Counted from the first letter of the stretch, positions 7,727 to 17,013 are shown. The stretch: DNA of 64,000 bases from CADEED01 sp036677145 (GCA_036677145.1 JAKFFF010000011.1:62001-126000), one strand, 5' to 3'. The notes: generated from the letters alone by a model not told the origin. A program made the numbers and translations.

Positions 7727-9852
7727 TGCGGCGGCTGTTGTGGCGGTGGTGTGACCGGCGCCGGCTGCTGCGGCGCCGGCGCATCCGAAATCGGCGGCGT
7801 CGCGGGCGCAGCCTGCTCGAGCGGCGGCGGAAGCGGCGGCAGCCTCGGTTCCTTGGTGAACGGAATCAGCGGCAGCAGCTCGGATTTCGGCCGGCCCGAC
7901 CGTTCCTGTTCCCGGCGGATGTAGTTGTACTTCGCGTCGGTCGCGATCGCGGTGGCGAGACCGTCGCGCAGGATCTTCGGCCGGATGAAGACCATGAGAT
8001 TGGTCTTTTCGGCGGTGCGACTGCGCGTCTTGAACAGCGCGCCGAGGATCGGAATGCGGCCGAGATACGGCACGCGTTGTTCGCCGCGCGTGTCGCCTTC
8101 CTGGATGAGTCCGCCGAGCACGACGATGCCGCCGTCCTCGATCAGCACGTTGGTGTTGATGGAACGCTTGTTCGTGATGGCGCTGCCGACGTCGCCGGTG
8201 GTGCCCGACAACGCGGAGCTTTCGATCTCGATCTTGAGCTGCACCAGCGCGCCGCCTTCGTTCACCTGCGGGGTGATCTTGAGAATCGTGCCGACTTCCT
8301 GGCGCTGCACGGTCGTGAACGGATTGACTTCGCCCGCGGTGCTGCCGGTGGTGTTGGTGTACTGGCCGGTGATGAACGGCACTTCCTGCGCCACCTTGAG
8401 CTCGGCTTCCTGGTTGTCCATCGTGACCGCGGACGGTGTGCCGATCAGGTTGGTGTTCGAGTCACCCTGCAAGGCCCGGATCATTGCCGCGAAATTCACG
8501 CCCGTGGCGGCGATTCGGCCGATACCGAAAGTGGTGCCGGTGCCGAGCGCCTGCGGGGCAGTGGAGGGGTCGTCGACCGCGCGCGCGAGCTGCGCGAGAT
8601 TCACGCCGCCGACCGGCTGCTGGAATGTGCCGATGGGCAGGTTGCTGCTGTCCTCGGACCACACCGCCCAGTTCACGCCGAGCTCGGCGGATTTCTTCAC
8701 CTGCACGTCGACGATGATGGCCTCGACCAGCACCTGCGCGCGGCGGATGTCGAGCTTGTCGACCACGGCCATGAGCGAACGCATCACCTTGGCGGGCGCC
8801 GTGATGACGAGCGAGTTGGTTTCAGGTTCCGCCCAGATCGTGGTCGAGCGATCCGCGCTGGCCGCGACCGAGGACGCTGCTCCAGCACCTGCCGCGGGTG
8901 CGCCGGTGGCGATGGCGACGGTGGCGCTGATCTGTTCCTTGAGTTTGGCCGCCATCTTCTCGGCGTCGGCGAACTGCAGGTAACGCACCTGCGTATCGCC
9001 GCCGCTTTCGAGCGGCGTGTCGAGATGGGCGATGAGAGTCTTGATGCGCAGCCGCAGCGATTTTTCGCCGCCGACCAGCACGCTGTTCGAACGGTCGTCG
9101 GCGATTACACGGGCCGGCGAGCCGCCGGCGCCTTCCGCGCCTCCGGGCTGTTGCGTGAAGAATGTGTTCACGACGCGCACGACCTCGGCCGCCGTGGCGT
9201 GCTGCAGGTTGATGATGTCGACGTCGCTGTCGCCAGCCTGATCGATGCGCGCGATGATGCGCATGATCCGGTTCACGTTGCTGGCGCGATCCGAAATGAT
9301 GAGGATGTTGCTCGATGGATAGGCGGCGAGGTGCGCGGACTGCGGCTGCAGTGGCCGCAGCATCGGCACGAGCTGCGCGGCATTGACGTTCTTGACCGCG
9401 ACGACCTGCGTCACCAGTTCTTCGGAACCGCCGCTCACCCGGTCGGGCAGATCCTTGTTGACGAGCTGGCGCGCGTTCGCGTCCGGCACGATGCGGATGA
9501 CATTGCCGGATTCCACCGCGACGAACTGGTGCACCTGCAACAGCGCGAGGAAGGCTTCGTAGAAGGCGCCCGGAGTCATCGGCGTCTGCGACAGCATCGT
9601 CACCTGCGCGCGCACCCGCGGGTCCGGGATGATGGTCTTGCCGGTGACCTGCGCGACTGCGTCGATGACCTGGCCGATCTCGACGTCGCGGAAGTTAGGC
9701 GTGATGCGCTGGCCATTGAGTTGCTGCGCGCCGACCATGCCGGTTGCGGTGAATGCGATCAGCAGGACGAGCAGGCTGGCGCGGAGTGAGCGGATCTTCG
9801 GGCGGAGCACCGGGTTCCCCTGGCAAGAGTTGTCTGTCTTTTTGTTGTTCAT
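7723..9852 (-). CDS. gspD: Type II secretion system secretin GspD
   Basis: Protein of 709 aa. An N-terminal signal segment (SLLVLLIAFTATGMVGAQQ) follows a 25-residue charged leader. N0 (NFRDVEIGQVIDAVAQVTGK) and three N1-N3 repeats come next. The C-terminal secretin barrel includes VPFITGQYTN, VQRQEVGTILKITPQVNEGG and the VLGGLIQEGDTRGEQRVPYLGRIP signature. The tail is proline-rich (PPLPPPLEQAAPATPP and on), and could bind a pilotin or be disordered. It forms the outer-membrane channel. The gene starts 10 bp after gspC and overlaps gspE. Confidence 0.95.
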   Translation of the reverse strand: MNNKKTDNSCQGNPVLRPKIRSLRASLLVLLIAFTATGMVGAQQLNGQRITPNFRDVEIGQVIDAVAQVTGKTIIPDPRVRAQVTMLSQTPMTPGAFYEAFLALLQVHQFVAVESGNVIRIVPDANARQLVNKDLPDRVSGGSEELVTQVVAVKNVNAAQLVPMLRPLQPQSAHLAAYPSSNILIISDRASNVNRIMRIIARIDQAGDSDVDIINLQHATAAEVVRVVNTFFTQQPGGAEGAGGSPARVIADDRSNSVLVGGEKSLRLRIKTLIAHLDTPLESGGDTQVRYLQFADAEKMAAKLKEQISATVAIATGAPAAGAGAASSVAASADRSTTIWAEPETNSLVITAPAKVMRSLMAVVDKLDIRRAQVLVEAIIVDVQVKKSAELGVNWAVWSEDSSNLPIGTFQQPVGGVNLAQLARAVDDPSTAPQALGTGTTFGIGRIAATGVNFAAMIRALQGDSNTNLIGTPSAVTMDNQEAELKVAQEVPFITGQYTNTTGSTAGEVNPFTTVQRQEVGTILKITPQVNEGGALVQLKIEIESSALSGTTGDVGSAITNKRSINTNVLIEDGGIVVLGGLIQEGDTRGEQRVPYLGRIPILGALFKTRSRTAEKTNLMVFIRPKILRDGLATAIATDAKYNYIRREQERSGRPKSELLPLIPFTKEPRLPPLPPPLEQAAPATPPISDAPAPQQPAPVTPPPQQPPQ

Positions 9853-9862
9853 GGACCTTGGC

Positions 9863-10822
9863 TCAATCGTTCCCGGGCGGAGGTTCGGCCTGCGGCTGTT
9901 CAGCCGGGATCATGCCATCGCCGCCATTGCCTAGCTGCTCGGCTTCCGCCGCCACTTGTGCAATGTTGAGCACCAGTTCCTGTTGGCGTCCATTGCGGGT
10001 GACCGTTACCCGGGCATCGGTGGAGGAATTCAGGGTACCGAAAATCTCCTGGGCGCGGTCCCGGTCATCCAGCGGACTGCCGTTGATAGCCGTTACGAGG
10101 TCGCCGGCGCGCAGTCCCAACCGCGCGAATGCCTGCCGGTTGGCGCCTGGATAGACGCGAAAGCCGCGCATCTTGCCGCCCGCGAACACTGGTTGCGGGC
10201 GCACGACCTGGCCGATGACACCGGGGTCGGCGTTCACCAGCTGACGCATGCGGTCGAGCGCGGCGTCGTTGTCGGCTGCGCCTGGCATCGGCGGCGGCGG
10301 AGACGTGGCGATGGCCGTGGAACGGCGCGGCAGGAAGACTGACTCCAGGGCGCCGCCGCGATCGATCACCGCACGGTCGTTGTAAACAGAATGCAGCTGC
10401 GCCCCGCCCGGAACCTGTTGACCGACCGACACGACCTTCGCGGACGCCGCGTTCTCTCCGATGATGGCCATTCCCTGCTTGGGATCCGCCGTCGCGAGTA
10501 CGCCGGCCAGGACCAGCGGCATGCTGGAAGGAGGCGCATTGGCGCCATCGCCGCCATTGTTCTGCACGACAGCATTTCCAAAGAGGTGTGCATTCACGAG
10601 CGCGCCGATGTCGAGGGGTGGCGCGGCGGGAGCCGCGGCGACGATTGACGGCGCTGTCTGACGGCTGCGCCCGCTCATGCCGACCACAATCAGTGCCAAT
10701 TGGGCCGCCAATGCGAGAGCGAGGATGAACGACACGATCTGGGGCGCGCGCGCGATCAGGCTGGAGCGCCAGTCACTCCCAGCACCCGCGCTCGCGTTCC
10801 AGATGTTTGCAGCCATTTCCAT
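9863..10822 (-). CDS. gspC: Type II secretion system protein GspC
   Basis: Protein of 319 aa. It has a short cytoplasmic N-terminus and one membrane helix (IVSFILALALAAQLALIVVGM, about residues 29-49). The homology region follows (DIGALVNAHLFG; then PLVLAGVLATADPKQGMAIIGENA). A C-terminal PDZ domain holds GFRVYPGANRQAFARLGLRAGD and VTRNGRQQELVLN. GspC links the secretin to the inner-membrane platform. It is first of the gspCDEF run, which is divergent from clpS. A start two codons later (MAANIW) is equally possible. The tail is Pro/Gln-rich. Confidence 0.9.
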   Translation of the reverse strand: MEMAANIWNASAGAGSDWRSSLIARAPQIVSFILALALAAQLALIVVGMSGRSRQTAPSIVAAAPAAPPLDIGALVNAHLFGNAVVQNNGGDGANAPPSSMPLVLAGVLATADPKQGMAIIGENAASAKVVSVGQQVPGGAQLHSVYNDRAVIDRGGALESVFLPRRSTAIATSPPPPMPGAADNDAALDRMRQLVNADPGVIGQVVRPQPVFAGGKMRGFRVYPGANRQAFARLGLRAGDLVTAINGSPLDDRDRAQEIFGTLNSSTDARVTVTRNGRQQELVLNIAQVAAEAEQLGNGGDGMIPAEQPQAEPPPGND

Positions 10823-10896
10823 GATGATACGTTTCGGTCCTTGGCGCCCTCAAGCGCTTGTTTTGTCTTGGCAATGCGACGGGTTCGACCGTCCAC

Positions 10897-10925
10897 TTGT
10901 GTTGCCGGATGACGACCCCTATAAA
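10897..10925 (+). promoter_or_regulatory. Candidate sigma70 promoter of clpS
   Basis: TTGTGT (10897-10902), a 17-bp spacer and TATAAA (10920-10925). The expected transcription start is within 2 nt of the clpS ATG at 10934, so the mRNA could be leaderless. Alternatively AAAGG at 10923-10927 is a ribosome binding site and the promoter lies elsewhere. Confidence 0.4.
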
Positions 10926-10933
10926 GGTCGCCA

Positions 10934-11263
10934 ATGCCCAGCTCCGAAATTGAACGCCCCGACCACGGGGGCGCGGGCCTCGCAGTCGAAGAAGCCGAGC
11001 CCAAGATCAAGCAGCCGCCGTTATATCAGGTGGTGCTGCTCAACGACGATTACACGCCCATGGAATTCGTCGTGGACGTTCTCGAGAGATTCTTCCGCAT
11101 GGACCGCACGACTGCGACGCGCGTCATGCTCGAGGTACATACGCAGGGCAAAGGCATTTGTGGTGTGTTCACATACGAAATAGCCGAAACGAAAGTGGCA
11201 CTCGTCACCTCGTACGCGCGCGATCATCATCATCCGTTGATGTGCACGCTCGAGGAGGCTTGA
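10934..11263 (+). CDS. clpS: ATP-dependent Clp protease adaptor ClpS
   Basis: Protein of 109 aa. The core YQVVLLNDDYTPMEFVVDVL ... GKGICGVFTYEIAETKVALV ... HPLMCTLEEA closely follows the ClpS family. It includes the NDDYTPMEFV substrate-pocket segment that binds N-degrons. The N-terminal 30 residues are a disordered, charged extension, as usual. ClpS delivers N-end-rule substrates to ClpAP in the cytoplasm. clpA follows after 33 bp, the conserved proteobacterial arrangement, and aat (which makes N-degrons) is nearby. Confidence 0.97.
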   Translation: MPSSEIERPDHGGAGLAVEEAEPKIKQPPLYQVVLLNDDYTPMEFVVDVLERFFRMDRTTATRVMLEVHTQGKGICGVFTYEIAETKVALVTSYARDHHHPLMCTLEEA

Positions 11264-11296
11264 AGCACGTGATCTAACGGCCGCGAGGTTGCAAAG

Positions 11297-13570
11297 GTGT
11301 TATCGCAAGAGCTCGAATTCTGTTTAAACGACGCTTTCGCCAAGGCACGTGAGGCCCGTCACGAGTTCCTCACCGTTGAGCACCTGCTGGTGGCGATTCT
11401 CGATACCCCGAAGGTGCGAGAAATCCTGCGGGCCTGCGGCGCGGATCTGAACCGGCTCAAGGACGCGCTCAACGATCATCTCGATCGCACGACTCCGCGC
11501 TTGCCGGCCGACGAGGACCGCGAGGTGCAGCCCACGCTGGGATTCCAGCGCGTCCTGCAGCGCGCGGTGTTCCACGTCCAATCCTCCGGCAAGAAGGAAG
11601 TCGGCGTCGCCAACGTGCTCATCGCGATTTTCAGCGAGAAGCAGAGTCACGCCGTGCACCTGCTGAATCGCGCCGAAGTCACGCGGCTCGATGTCGTCAA
11701 TTTCGTCTCCCACGGGCTCTCGAAGATTGCCGAGGAGAAAACCGGCAAGGAAGAGGCCGCCGGTGAAGGCGAGCGCGAGGCCGACGGTGGCAGCGCGCTC
11801 GACAAATACACGACCAACCTCAACCAGCTCGCGCAGGACGGCAAGATCGATCCGCTGATCGGCCGTCAGCTCGAAGTCGAGCGCACGATCGAAATCCTGT
11901 GCCGCCGCCGCAAGAACAACCCGCTGTACGTGGGCGAAGCGGGCGTGGGCAAGACGGCCATTGCCGAGGGTCTCGCGCGCATGATCGTCGAGGGCAAGGT
12001 CCCCGACGTCCTGTCCGACTGCACTATCTACTCGCTCGACATGGGCTCGCTGATCGCGGGCACCAAGTATCGCGGCGATTTCGAGAAGCGTCTCAAGAGT
12101 GTGATCGCGGAGCTGAAGAAACAGCCGGGTGCGATCCTGTTCATCGACGAGATCCACACCGTCATCGGCGCGGGCGCCGCGTCGGGCGGCGTCATGGACG
12201 CCTCGAACCTCATCAAGCCGGTGCTCACCAACGGCGAGCTGCGCTGCATCGGATCGACGACGTACCAGGAATACCGTGGCATCTTCGAGAAGGATCACGC
12301 GCTGGCGCGCCGCTTCCAGAAGATCGACGTGGTCGAGCCGTCGATCTCCGAGACCATCGACATACTCATGGGCCTGAAGCCGCGCTTCGAGCAGCACCAT
12401 GGCGTCGGTTATACGAATGACGCGATTCGCGCCGCGGCCGAGCTTGCCGCGCGCCACATCAACGAACGGCACATGCCCGACAAGGCGATCGACGTCGTGG
12501 ACGAGGCCGGCGCGCGCCTGCGGCTGAAGCCGGTCAACGAGCGTGAAGCTTCGGTCGAGGTCAAACACATCGAAGACGTGGTGGCGCGCATGGCGCGCAT
12601 CCCGGCGAAGAGCGTGTCGCAGTCGGACAAGGAAGTGCTGCGCAACCTCGAGCGAAATCTCAAACTCGTCATCTACGGACAGGACAAGGCCATCGAATCA
12701 TTGGGCGCGGCCATCAAGATGGCGCGTTCGGGGCTCGGCGATCAGCGCAAGCCGGTCGGCAGTTTCCTGTTCGCGGGCCCCACGGGTGTCGGCAAGACCG
12801 AGGTCACGCGCCAGCTCGCGATCGCGATGGGCATCGAGTTCATCCGCTTCGACATGTCGGAATACATGGAGCGCCACACGGTGTCGCGCCTGATCGGCGC
12901 GCCGCCGGGTTACGTTGGTTTCGACCAGGGCGGATTGCTCACCGAGGCAATCGCCAAACATCCGCATTGCGTGTTGTTGCTGGACGAGGTTGAAAAAGCG
13001 CATCCGGATGTTTTCAACCTGCTGCTGCAGGTCATGGATCACGGCACGCTCACCGACAACAACGGACGCAAGGCCGATTTCCGCCACGTCATCATCGTGA
13101 TGACGACGAATGCCGGCGCGTTCGAAATGAACCGGGCGTCGATCGGCTTCGTGCAGTCGGACAATGTTTCCGACGGCGCCGAGGCGATCAAGCGCCTGTT
13201 CTCGCCCGAGTTCCGCAATCGCATCGACGCGATCATCCAGTTCGCGCCGCTCGACATGCCGGTCATCGAACGGGTCGTCGACAAACTACTGGTCGAGATC
13301 GAGGCGCAGCTCGAGAAGAAGGGCGTCAGCATCCTGCTCGATGACGCGGCACGCCGCTGGCTCGCGGAGAAAGGCTACGACCCGAAGATGGGTGCCCGGC
13401 CGATGGCGCGACTCATGCAGGAGCAGATCAAACGGCCGCTCGCCGAGGAATTGCTGTTCGGCAAGCTCGTCGACGGTGGCACGGTGAAGATCGGCGTGAG
13501 CGCCGACGGCAAGGAACTCAAGCTCGAGACGATCCCGAACGAAGTTCCGGCGCTGCCCGCCCTGCATTAG
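11297..13570 (+). CDS. clpA: ATP-dependent Clp protease ATP-binding subunit ClpA
   Basis: Protein of 757 aa, typical for ClpA. The GTG start at 11297 gives MLSQELEFCLNDAF, the family N-terminus. Two Clp-N repeats (about 1-145) and an acidic linker (about 146-165) precede AAA module 1 (Walker A GEAGVGKT near 215) and AAA module 2 (GPTGVGKTEVTRQLA near 496; Walker B CVLLLDEVEKAHPD). A ClpB-D2-small domain with GYDPKMGARPMARLMQ ends the protein. It forms the unfoldase ring that feeds ClpP. The gene ends 10 bp from a convergent gene. Confidence 0.97.
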   Translation: MLSQELEFCLNDAFAKAREARHEFLTVEHLLVAILDTPKVREILRACGADLNRLKDALNDHLDRTTPRLPADEDREVQPTLGFQRVLQRAVFHVQSSGKKEVGVANVLIAIFSEKQSHAVHLLNRAEVTRLDVVNFVSHGLSKIAEEKTGKEEAAGEGEREADGGSALDKYTTNLNQLAQDGKIDPLIGRQLEVERTIEILCRRRKNNPLYVGEAGVGKTAIAEGLARMIVEGKVPDVLSDCTIYSLDMGSLIAGTKYRGDFEKRLKSVIAELKKQPGAILFIDEIHTVIGAGAASGGVMDASNLIKPVLTNGELRCIGSTTYQEYRGIFEKDHALARRFQKIDVVEPSISETIDILMGLKPRFEQHHGVGYTNDAIRAAAELAARHINERHMPDKAIDVVDEAGARLRLKPVNEREASVEVKHIEDVVARMARIPAKSVSQSDKEVLRNLERNLKLVIYGQDKAIESLGAAIKMARSGLGDQRKPVGSFLFAGPTGVGKTEVTRQLAIAMGIEFIRFDMSEYMERHTVSRLIGAPPGYVGFDQGGLLTEAIAKHPHCVLLLDEVEKAHPDVFNLLLQVMDHGTLTDNNGRKADFRHVIIVMTTNAGAFEMNRASIGFVQSDNVSDGAEAIKRLFSPEFRNRIDAIIQFAPLDMPVIERVVDKLLVEIEAQLEKKGVSILLDDAARRWLAEKGYDPKMGARPMARLMQEQIKRPLAEELLFGKLVDGGTVKIGVSADGKELKLETIPNEVPALPALH

Positions 13571-13580
13571 CAGGGCGTTG

Positions 13581-13853
13581 CTAGGGCTTGTCGCGAGCGC
13601 CGCGGCGCCAGAAGCGGCCGCTCAGCCAGCCGACCAGGAACATCACACTGAGGCTCAACCACAACGGCAACCGGATGCCGATGTGGAACACGTCGATCGT
13701 GACCGTATCGCGATTCTGAAAGATGAACGCGGCAGCCACGATGACCAGGGCGATTGCCAGCCAGTTGCCCGCCGTCAGGTTGGAGAGCGTGAAGCCGTCT
13801 TTTCCAGGTGCGGGTGGAGAGGGAGTCTGCGAACCGGGTCCGGCGGCAACCAT
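13581..13853 (-). CDS. LapA-domain (DUF1049) inner-membrane protein
   Basis: Protein of 90 aa with two hydrophobic helices (NWLAIALVIVAAAFIFQN about 29-46, and LWLSLSVMFLVGWLSGRFWRR about 63-83). The pattern FQNRDTVTIDVFHIGIRLPL between them is the LapA/YciS-type DUF1049 signature. The N-terminal 25 residues are Pro/Gly-rich and cytoplasmic. LapA/YciS proteins are linked to LPS assembly control in E. coli, but the role of this short stand-alone version is unproven. The gene is convergent with clpA and 90 bp downstream of infA. Confidence 0.7.
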   Translation of the reverse strand: MVAAGPGSQTPSPPAPGKDGFTLSNLTAGNWLAIALVIVAAAFIFQNRDTVTIDVFHIGIRLPLWLSLSVMFLVGWLSGRFWRRGARDKP

Positions 13854-13943
13854 GTCACGCTCCTGCGTAAAGGAGCTAGAGACTCGGCATTGAGAACCGT
13901 CCGGCGCTATCGGACCTTCGTCCCGGACTAACTTCTGCGGGCG

Positions 13944-14162
13944 TCAGCGCCCGCGGTAGACGATGCGTCCCTTCGAAAGATCGTACGGAGTCATTTCGAC
14001 GGTGACTTGGTCGCCCGTCAGGATGCGGATGTAGTTTTTGCGCATCTTTCCCGAGATGTGGGCTGTGACGACGTGACCCGTCTTCAGCTTCACCCGGAAA
14101 GTAGTGTTAGGCAGAGTCTCGACGACTTCGCCTTCCATCTGAATCGCATCTTCTTTCGACAT
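13944..14162 (-). CDS. infA: Translation initiation factor IF-1
   Basis: Protein of 72 aa, exact family length. MSKEDAIQMEGEVVETLPN, then the S1/OB-fold core with KLKTGHVVTAHISGKMRKNY, and the end SKGRIVYRGR. IF-1 binds the A site of the 30S subunit during initiation. It sits between clpA and aat, as in E. coli, and 62 bp downstream of aat on the same strand. Confidence 0.98.
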   Translation of the reverse strand: MSKEDAIQMEGEVVETLPNTTFRVKLKTGHVVTAHISGKMRKNYIRILTGDQVTVEMTPYDLSKGRIVYRGR

Positions 14163-14224
14163 CCGGAACCTGGGGCAACCTTGAAGGCCGCGAATTCTGC
14201 CAGAAAAGCGCTACACGCGAGCAA

Positions 14225-14926
14225 TTAATCCGGAGTGGGGAAAAGCGGGACGTCAGGGCCGGTAACCGCGGCGGCAACCAGCGCGCTGAATTCGCGCCGG
14301 CTCACGGGCTTGCTGCCGAGGGAGCGCAAATGGGGGGTAGGTAGCTGGCAGTCGATCAGTGTGAGCCCCGCAACAACCCCCCGTTCCGCAAGCCAGGCGA
14401 GCGCCACTTTCGATGCATCGCGTTCGCGACTGAACATGGATTCGCCGAAAAACACGCGACCCATGAGCACCCCGTACAGGCCACCGACCAGCTCACCGCC
14501 CAGCCGGACCTCGACGCTGTGCGCATTTCCCCGTGTATGCAGCTCGCAGTACGCGGTATGCATCTCGGGAGTGATCCATGTGCCGGTGGAGTTATCGCGG
14601 CGCGCGGCGCAGGCCTGCACGACTGCGGAGAACGCGCGGTCGTACGAGACTTCGAAGCCGCGATTTCGCAATGTTTTCGCAAGGCTACGCGAACATTTGA
14701 ATTCCCCGGGTAGCAGCACCTCGCGGGGATTGGGTGACCACCACAGCACCGGCTGACCCGCCGAATACCAGGGGAAGATGCCCCGGCGGTACGCCGCCAG
14801 CAGGCGGGTTGGTGACAGATCGCCACCCGCGGCGAGCAGGCCTTCCGGTTCATCGAGCGCCTGGTCGAGCGGGGGAAACCATTCCCGGTCACCCTCGGGC
14901 GCCAGCCATGTGATCGTCTTGTTCAC
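14225..14926 (-). CDS. aat: Leucyl/phenylalanyl-tRNA--protein transferase
   Basis: Protein of 233 aa from a GTG at 14926 (MNKTITWLAPEGDREWFPPL). This start fits the family length; the longer open frame to 15106 runs into the neighbour. Signatures present: EGLLAAGGDLSPTRLLAAYRRGIFPWYS, VLWWSPNPREVL, and the block HSVEVRLGGELVGGLYGVLMG followed by FFGESMFS. The enzyme adds Leu or Phe to N-terminal Lys/Arg, creating degrons read by ClpS, whose gene is 3 kb away. It starts 7 bp after the upstream GNAT-like gene. Confidence 0.95.
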   Translation of the reverse strand: MNKTITWLAPEGDREWFPPLDQALDEPEGLLAAGGDLSPTRLLAAYRRGIFPWYSAGQPVLWWSPNPREVLLPGEFKCSRSLAKTLRNRGFEVSYDRAFSAVVQACAARRDNSTGTWITPEMHTAYCELHTRGNAHSVEVRLGGELVGGLYGVLMGRVFFGESMFSRERDASKVALAWLAERGVVAGLTLIDCQLPTPHLRSLGSKPVSRREFSALVAAAVTGPDVPLFPTPD

Positions 14927-14933
14927 AACAGCG

Positions 14934-16088
14934 CTATTTTGAACGAGCCTCGCGCCGGGCGTCGCGGTAAGGCACGTGTTGTTCGATCTCGCGGGCGTAA
15001 TCGTCCACATGCGCGCCCTCGCGCCGCAGGTAGTCGCCGATGGCCGCGCGGAACCTTGGGTCCACGATCCAGTGCATGGACCAGGTCCGTTGCGGAACGA
15101 AGCCACGACTCACCTTGTGTTCGCCCTGGGTACCGGGCTCGAAGCGTTCGATGCCGCGGTCGATGCAGAAGTCGATCCCCTGGTGATAACAAAGCTCGAA
15201 ATGCAGGCTGTGGAACTGCTCGCGGGCGCCCCAGTAGCGGCCGTAGAGGGCGGCCTTGCTCCAGTAGAACACCGCCGCGGCGACGGTCTCGTCGCCGCGG
15301 CGCGCGCGTTTGACCATGAACTGTTCGCCGAGCGCAGCCGGCAGAAGTCGGAAGAACTCGCGCGTGAGGTAGGGATCGTGCCCGTGCCGCAGAAACGTGT
15401 CGCGATGCAGATCGTAGACTTCGTCGACCGCCTGCCGGTCGAGTTCGGGCCCTAACAACGTGTCGATGCTCAGGCCGGCTTCGGCGACGCGCCGCCGCTC
15501 GCGCCGCGCGTTCTTGCGGAACTTGGTCGTGAATCCCTCGAGGAAATGTTCGTAGTCGCGATATCCCTGGTTCTTCCAGTGGAACTGGATGTCGAAGCGC
15601 GACAACCAGCCGGCGTCGCGCAACGCGAGCCGGTCATCCTCGCTGACGAACAGACCATGGATGGAGGACAACTCGCGCGCGCTGGCGGCGTCTTCGATCG
15701 CGGCGATCAGAGCCTTGCGCATCGCGCCGGCGTCCACCCCGGGGCGCAGCAGCAGACGCGGCGCCGCGGCCGGTGTGAACGGCACACCGACGACGAGCTT
15801 CGGGTAGTACTCGAGTCCGTGTTGGGCGTAGGCCTGGGCCCACGAAAAGTCGAACACGAATTCGCCCATCGAATGCGTCTTGATGAAGACCGGAGCCGCC
15901 GCTGCGAGTCCGTGTTCGTCGTGGACGGTTATCGGCGCCGGAATCCAGCCGGTGCGGCCGCCGACGCAATGCGTGGATTCGAGTCCGGCCAGGAACGCAT
16001 GACGCAGGAAAGGCGCGCCGCCGGTTTCGAGCGCGTCCCAGGCGGCCGGATCAATGGCCGTGATGCTGGTCGAGATATTTGTCCGCAT
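14934..16088 (-). CDS. GNAT-like / FemAB-like protein (COG3146 peptidoglycan-recognition-type N-acetyltransferase family)
   Basis: Protein of 384 aa from ATG 16088 (MRTNISTSITAIDPAAWDAL). The family pattern is clear: DPAAWDAL...PFLRHAFLAGLE near the start, HSMGEFVFDFSWAQAYAQHGLEYYPKLVVGVPFTPAAAPRLL, FTTKFRKNARRERRR, and C-terminal FELCYHQGIDFCIDRGIERFEPGTQGEHK-type sequence. These proteins have a double GNAT fold; the natural acceptor is not firmly established. The start lies inside the trxB 3' end (38-bp overlap) and aat follows after 7 bp, so a trxB-GNAT-aat transcript is likely. Confidence 0.85.
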   Translation of the reverse strand: MRTNISTSITAIDPAAWDALETGGAPFLRHAFLAGLESTHCVGGRTGWIPAPITVHDEHGLAAAAPVFIKTHSMGEFVFDFSWAQAYAQHGLEYYPKLVVGVPFTPAAAPRLLLRPGVDAGAMRKALIAAIEDAASARELSSIHGLFVSEDDRLALRDAGWLSRFDIQFHWKNQGYRDYEHFLEGFTTKFRKNARRERRRVAEAGLSIDTLLGPELDRQAVDEVYDLHRDTFLRHGHDPYLTREFFRLLPAALGEQFMVKRARRGDETVAAAVFYWSKAALYGRYWGAREQFHSLHFELCYHQGIDFCIDRGIERFEPGTQGEHKVSRGFVPQRTWSMHWIVDPRFRAAIGDYLRREGAHVDDYAREIEQHVPYRDARREARSK

Positions 16089-17013
16089 CGAGTGCCGCCA
16101 TGCATCCGGAGCCGGCGGAAGTGATTGCCTGGCGATACACATGATCCGCGACGTCGCCCGCGGCGAATACACCCGGAACACTGGTGGCCGTCGCGGAGCC
16201 TTCCGTGCCGCTCTTGATGGTGATGTAGCCGTCGCGCATGTCGAGCTGCCCGGCGAAGATGCCCGTATTCGGCGAGTGGCCGATCGCGATGAACGCGCCG
16301 GTGACGTCCAGCGTCTCGATCGTTCCGCCGTGTTGTGTCGGTTTGATGTGCACGCCATTCACGCCGCTGTCGTCGCCGACGATTTCGTCGACGGTGTGAT
16401 TCCACGCGATGCGGACCTTGCCCGATTTCTCGAGCGCGAACAGGCGATCCTGCAGGATTTTCTCCGCGCGGAATCTGTCGCGCCGGTGGACGACCGTCAC
16501 GTGGCTGGCGAGATTGGATAGATAGAGTGCTTCCTCGACCGCGGTGTTGCCGCCGCCGACCACCACGACGCGATGGCCTTTGTAGAAGAAACCATCGCAG
16601 GTGGCGCAGGCGGAGACACCCTTGCCGCGGAATTTTTCCTCGGACGGAATGCCGAGGTACTTGGCCGATGCGCCGGTGGCGATGATGAGCGCATCACAGG
16701 TGTATGAGCCGTAGTCGCCGGTGAGCGTGAAAGGGCGCTTCGAAAAATCCACGGTGTGGATGTGATCGTTGACGATTTCCGTCGCGAAACGCTCGGCGTG
16801 AACCTTCATGCGTTCCATCAACGCGGGGCCCATCAGCCCATGCGCGTCTCCCGGCCAGTTGTCCACCTCGGTGGTCGTCATGAGCTGGCCGCCTTGCTCA
16901 ACCCCGGTGATCAACAGGGGTTTGCGGTTGGCGCGCGCGGCATAGACCGCGGCCGTGTATCCCGCGGGTCCGGAACCGAGAATGATGAGCGAATTATGGC
17001 GAGAAGTGGTCAT
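16051..17013 (-). CDS. trxB: Thioredoxin-disulfide reductase
   Basis: Protein of 320 aa. FAD site LGSGPAGYTAAVYAARA near residue 12, redox-active CATC (ACATCDGFFY, about 139), NADPH site GGGNTAVEEALYLSN (about 156) and C-terminal FAD motif GVFAAGDVADHVYRQAITSAGSG. It is a homodimeric flavoenzyme that reduces thioredoxin with NADPH. It is divergent from ald (161 bp between starts). The 3' end overlaps the next gene by 38 bp. Confidence 0.97.
   Translation of the reverse strand: MTTSRHNSLIILGSGPAGYTAAVYAARANRKPLLITGVEQGGQLMTTTEVDNWPGDAHGLMGPALMERMKVHAERFATEIVNDHIHTVDFSKRPFTLTGDYGSYTCDALIIATGASAKYLGIPSEEKFRGKGVSACATCDGFFYKGHRVVVVGGGNTAVEEALYLSNLASHVTVVHRRDRFRAEKILQDRLFALEKSGKVRIAWNHTVDEIVGDDSGVNGVHIKPTQHGGTIETLDVTGAFIAIGHSPNTGIFAGQLDMRDGYITIKSGTEGSATATSVPGVFAAGDVADHVYRQAITSAGSGCMAALDADKYLDQHHGH

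Noticed and set aside
7726..9789. 687-aa plus-strand open frame opposite gspD
   Set aside because: Same type of shadow; gspD has full secretin signatures.
14927..15106. Upstream extension of aat
   Set aside because: It is the shifted frame of the GNAT-like gene; GTG 14926 yields the normal family length.
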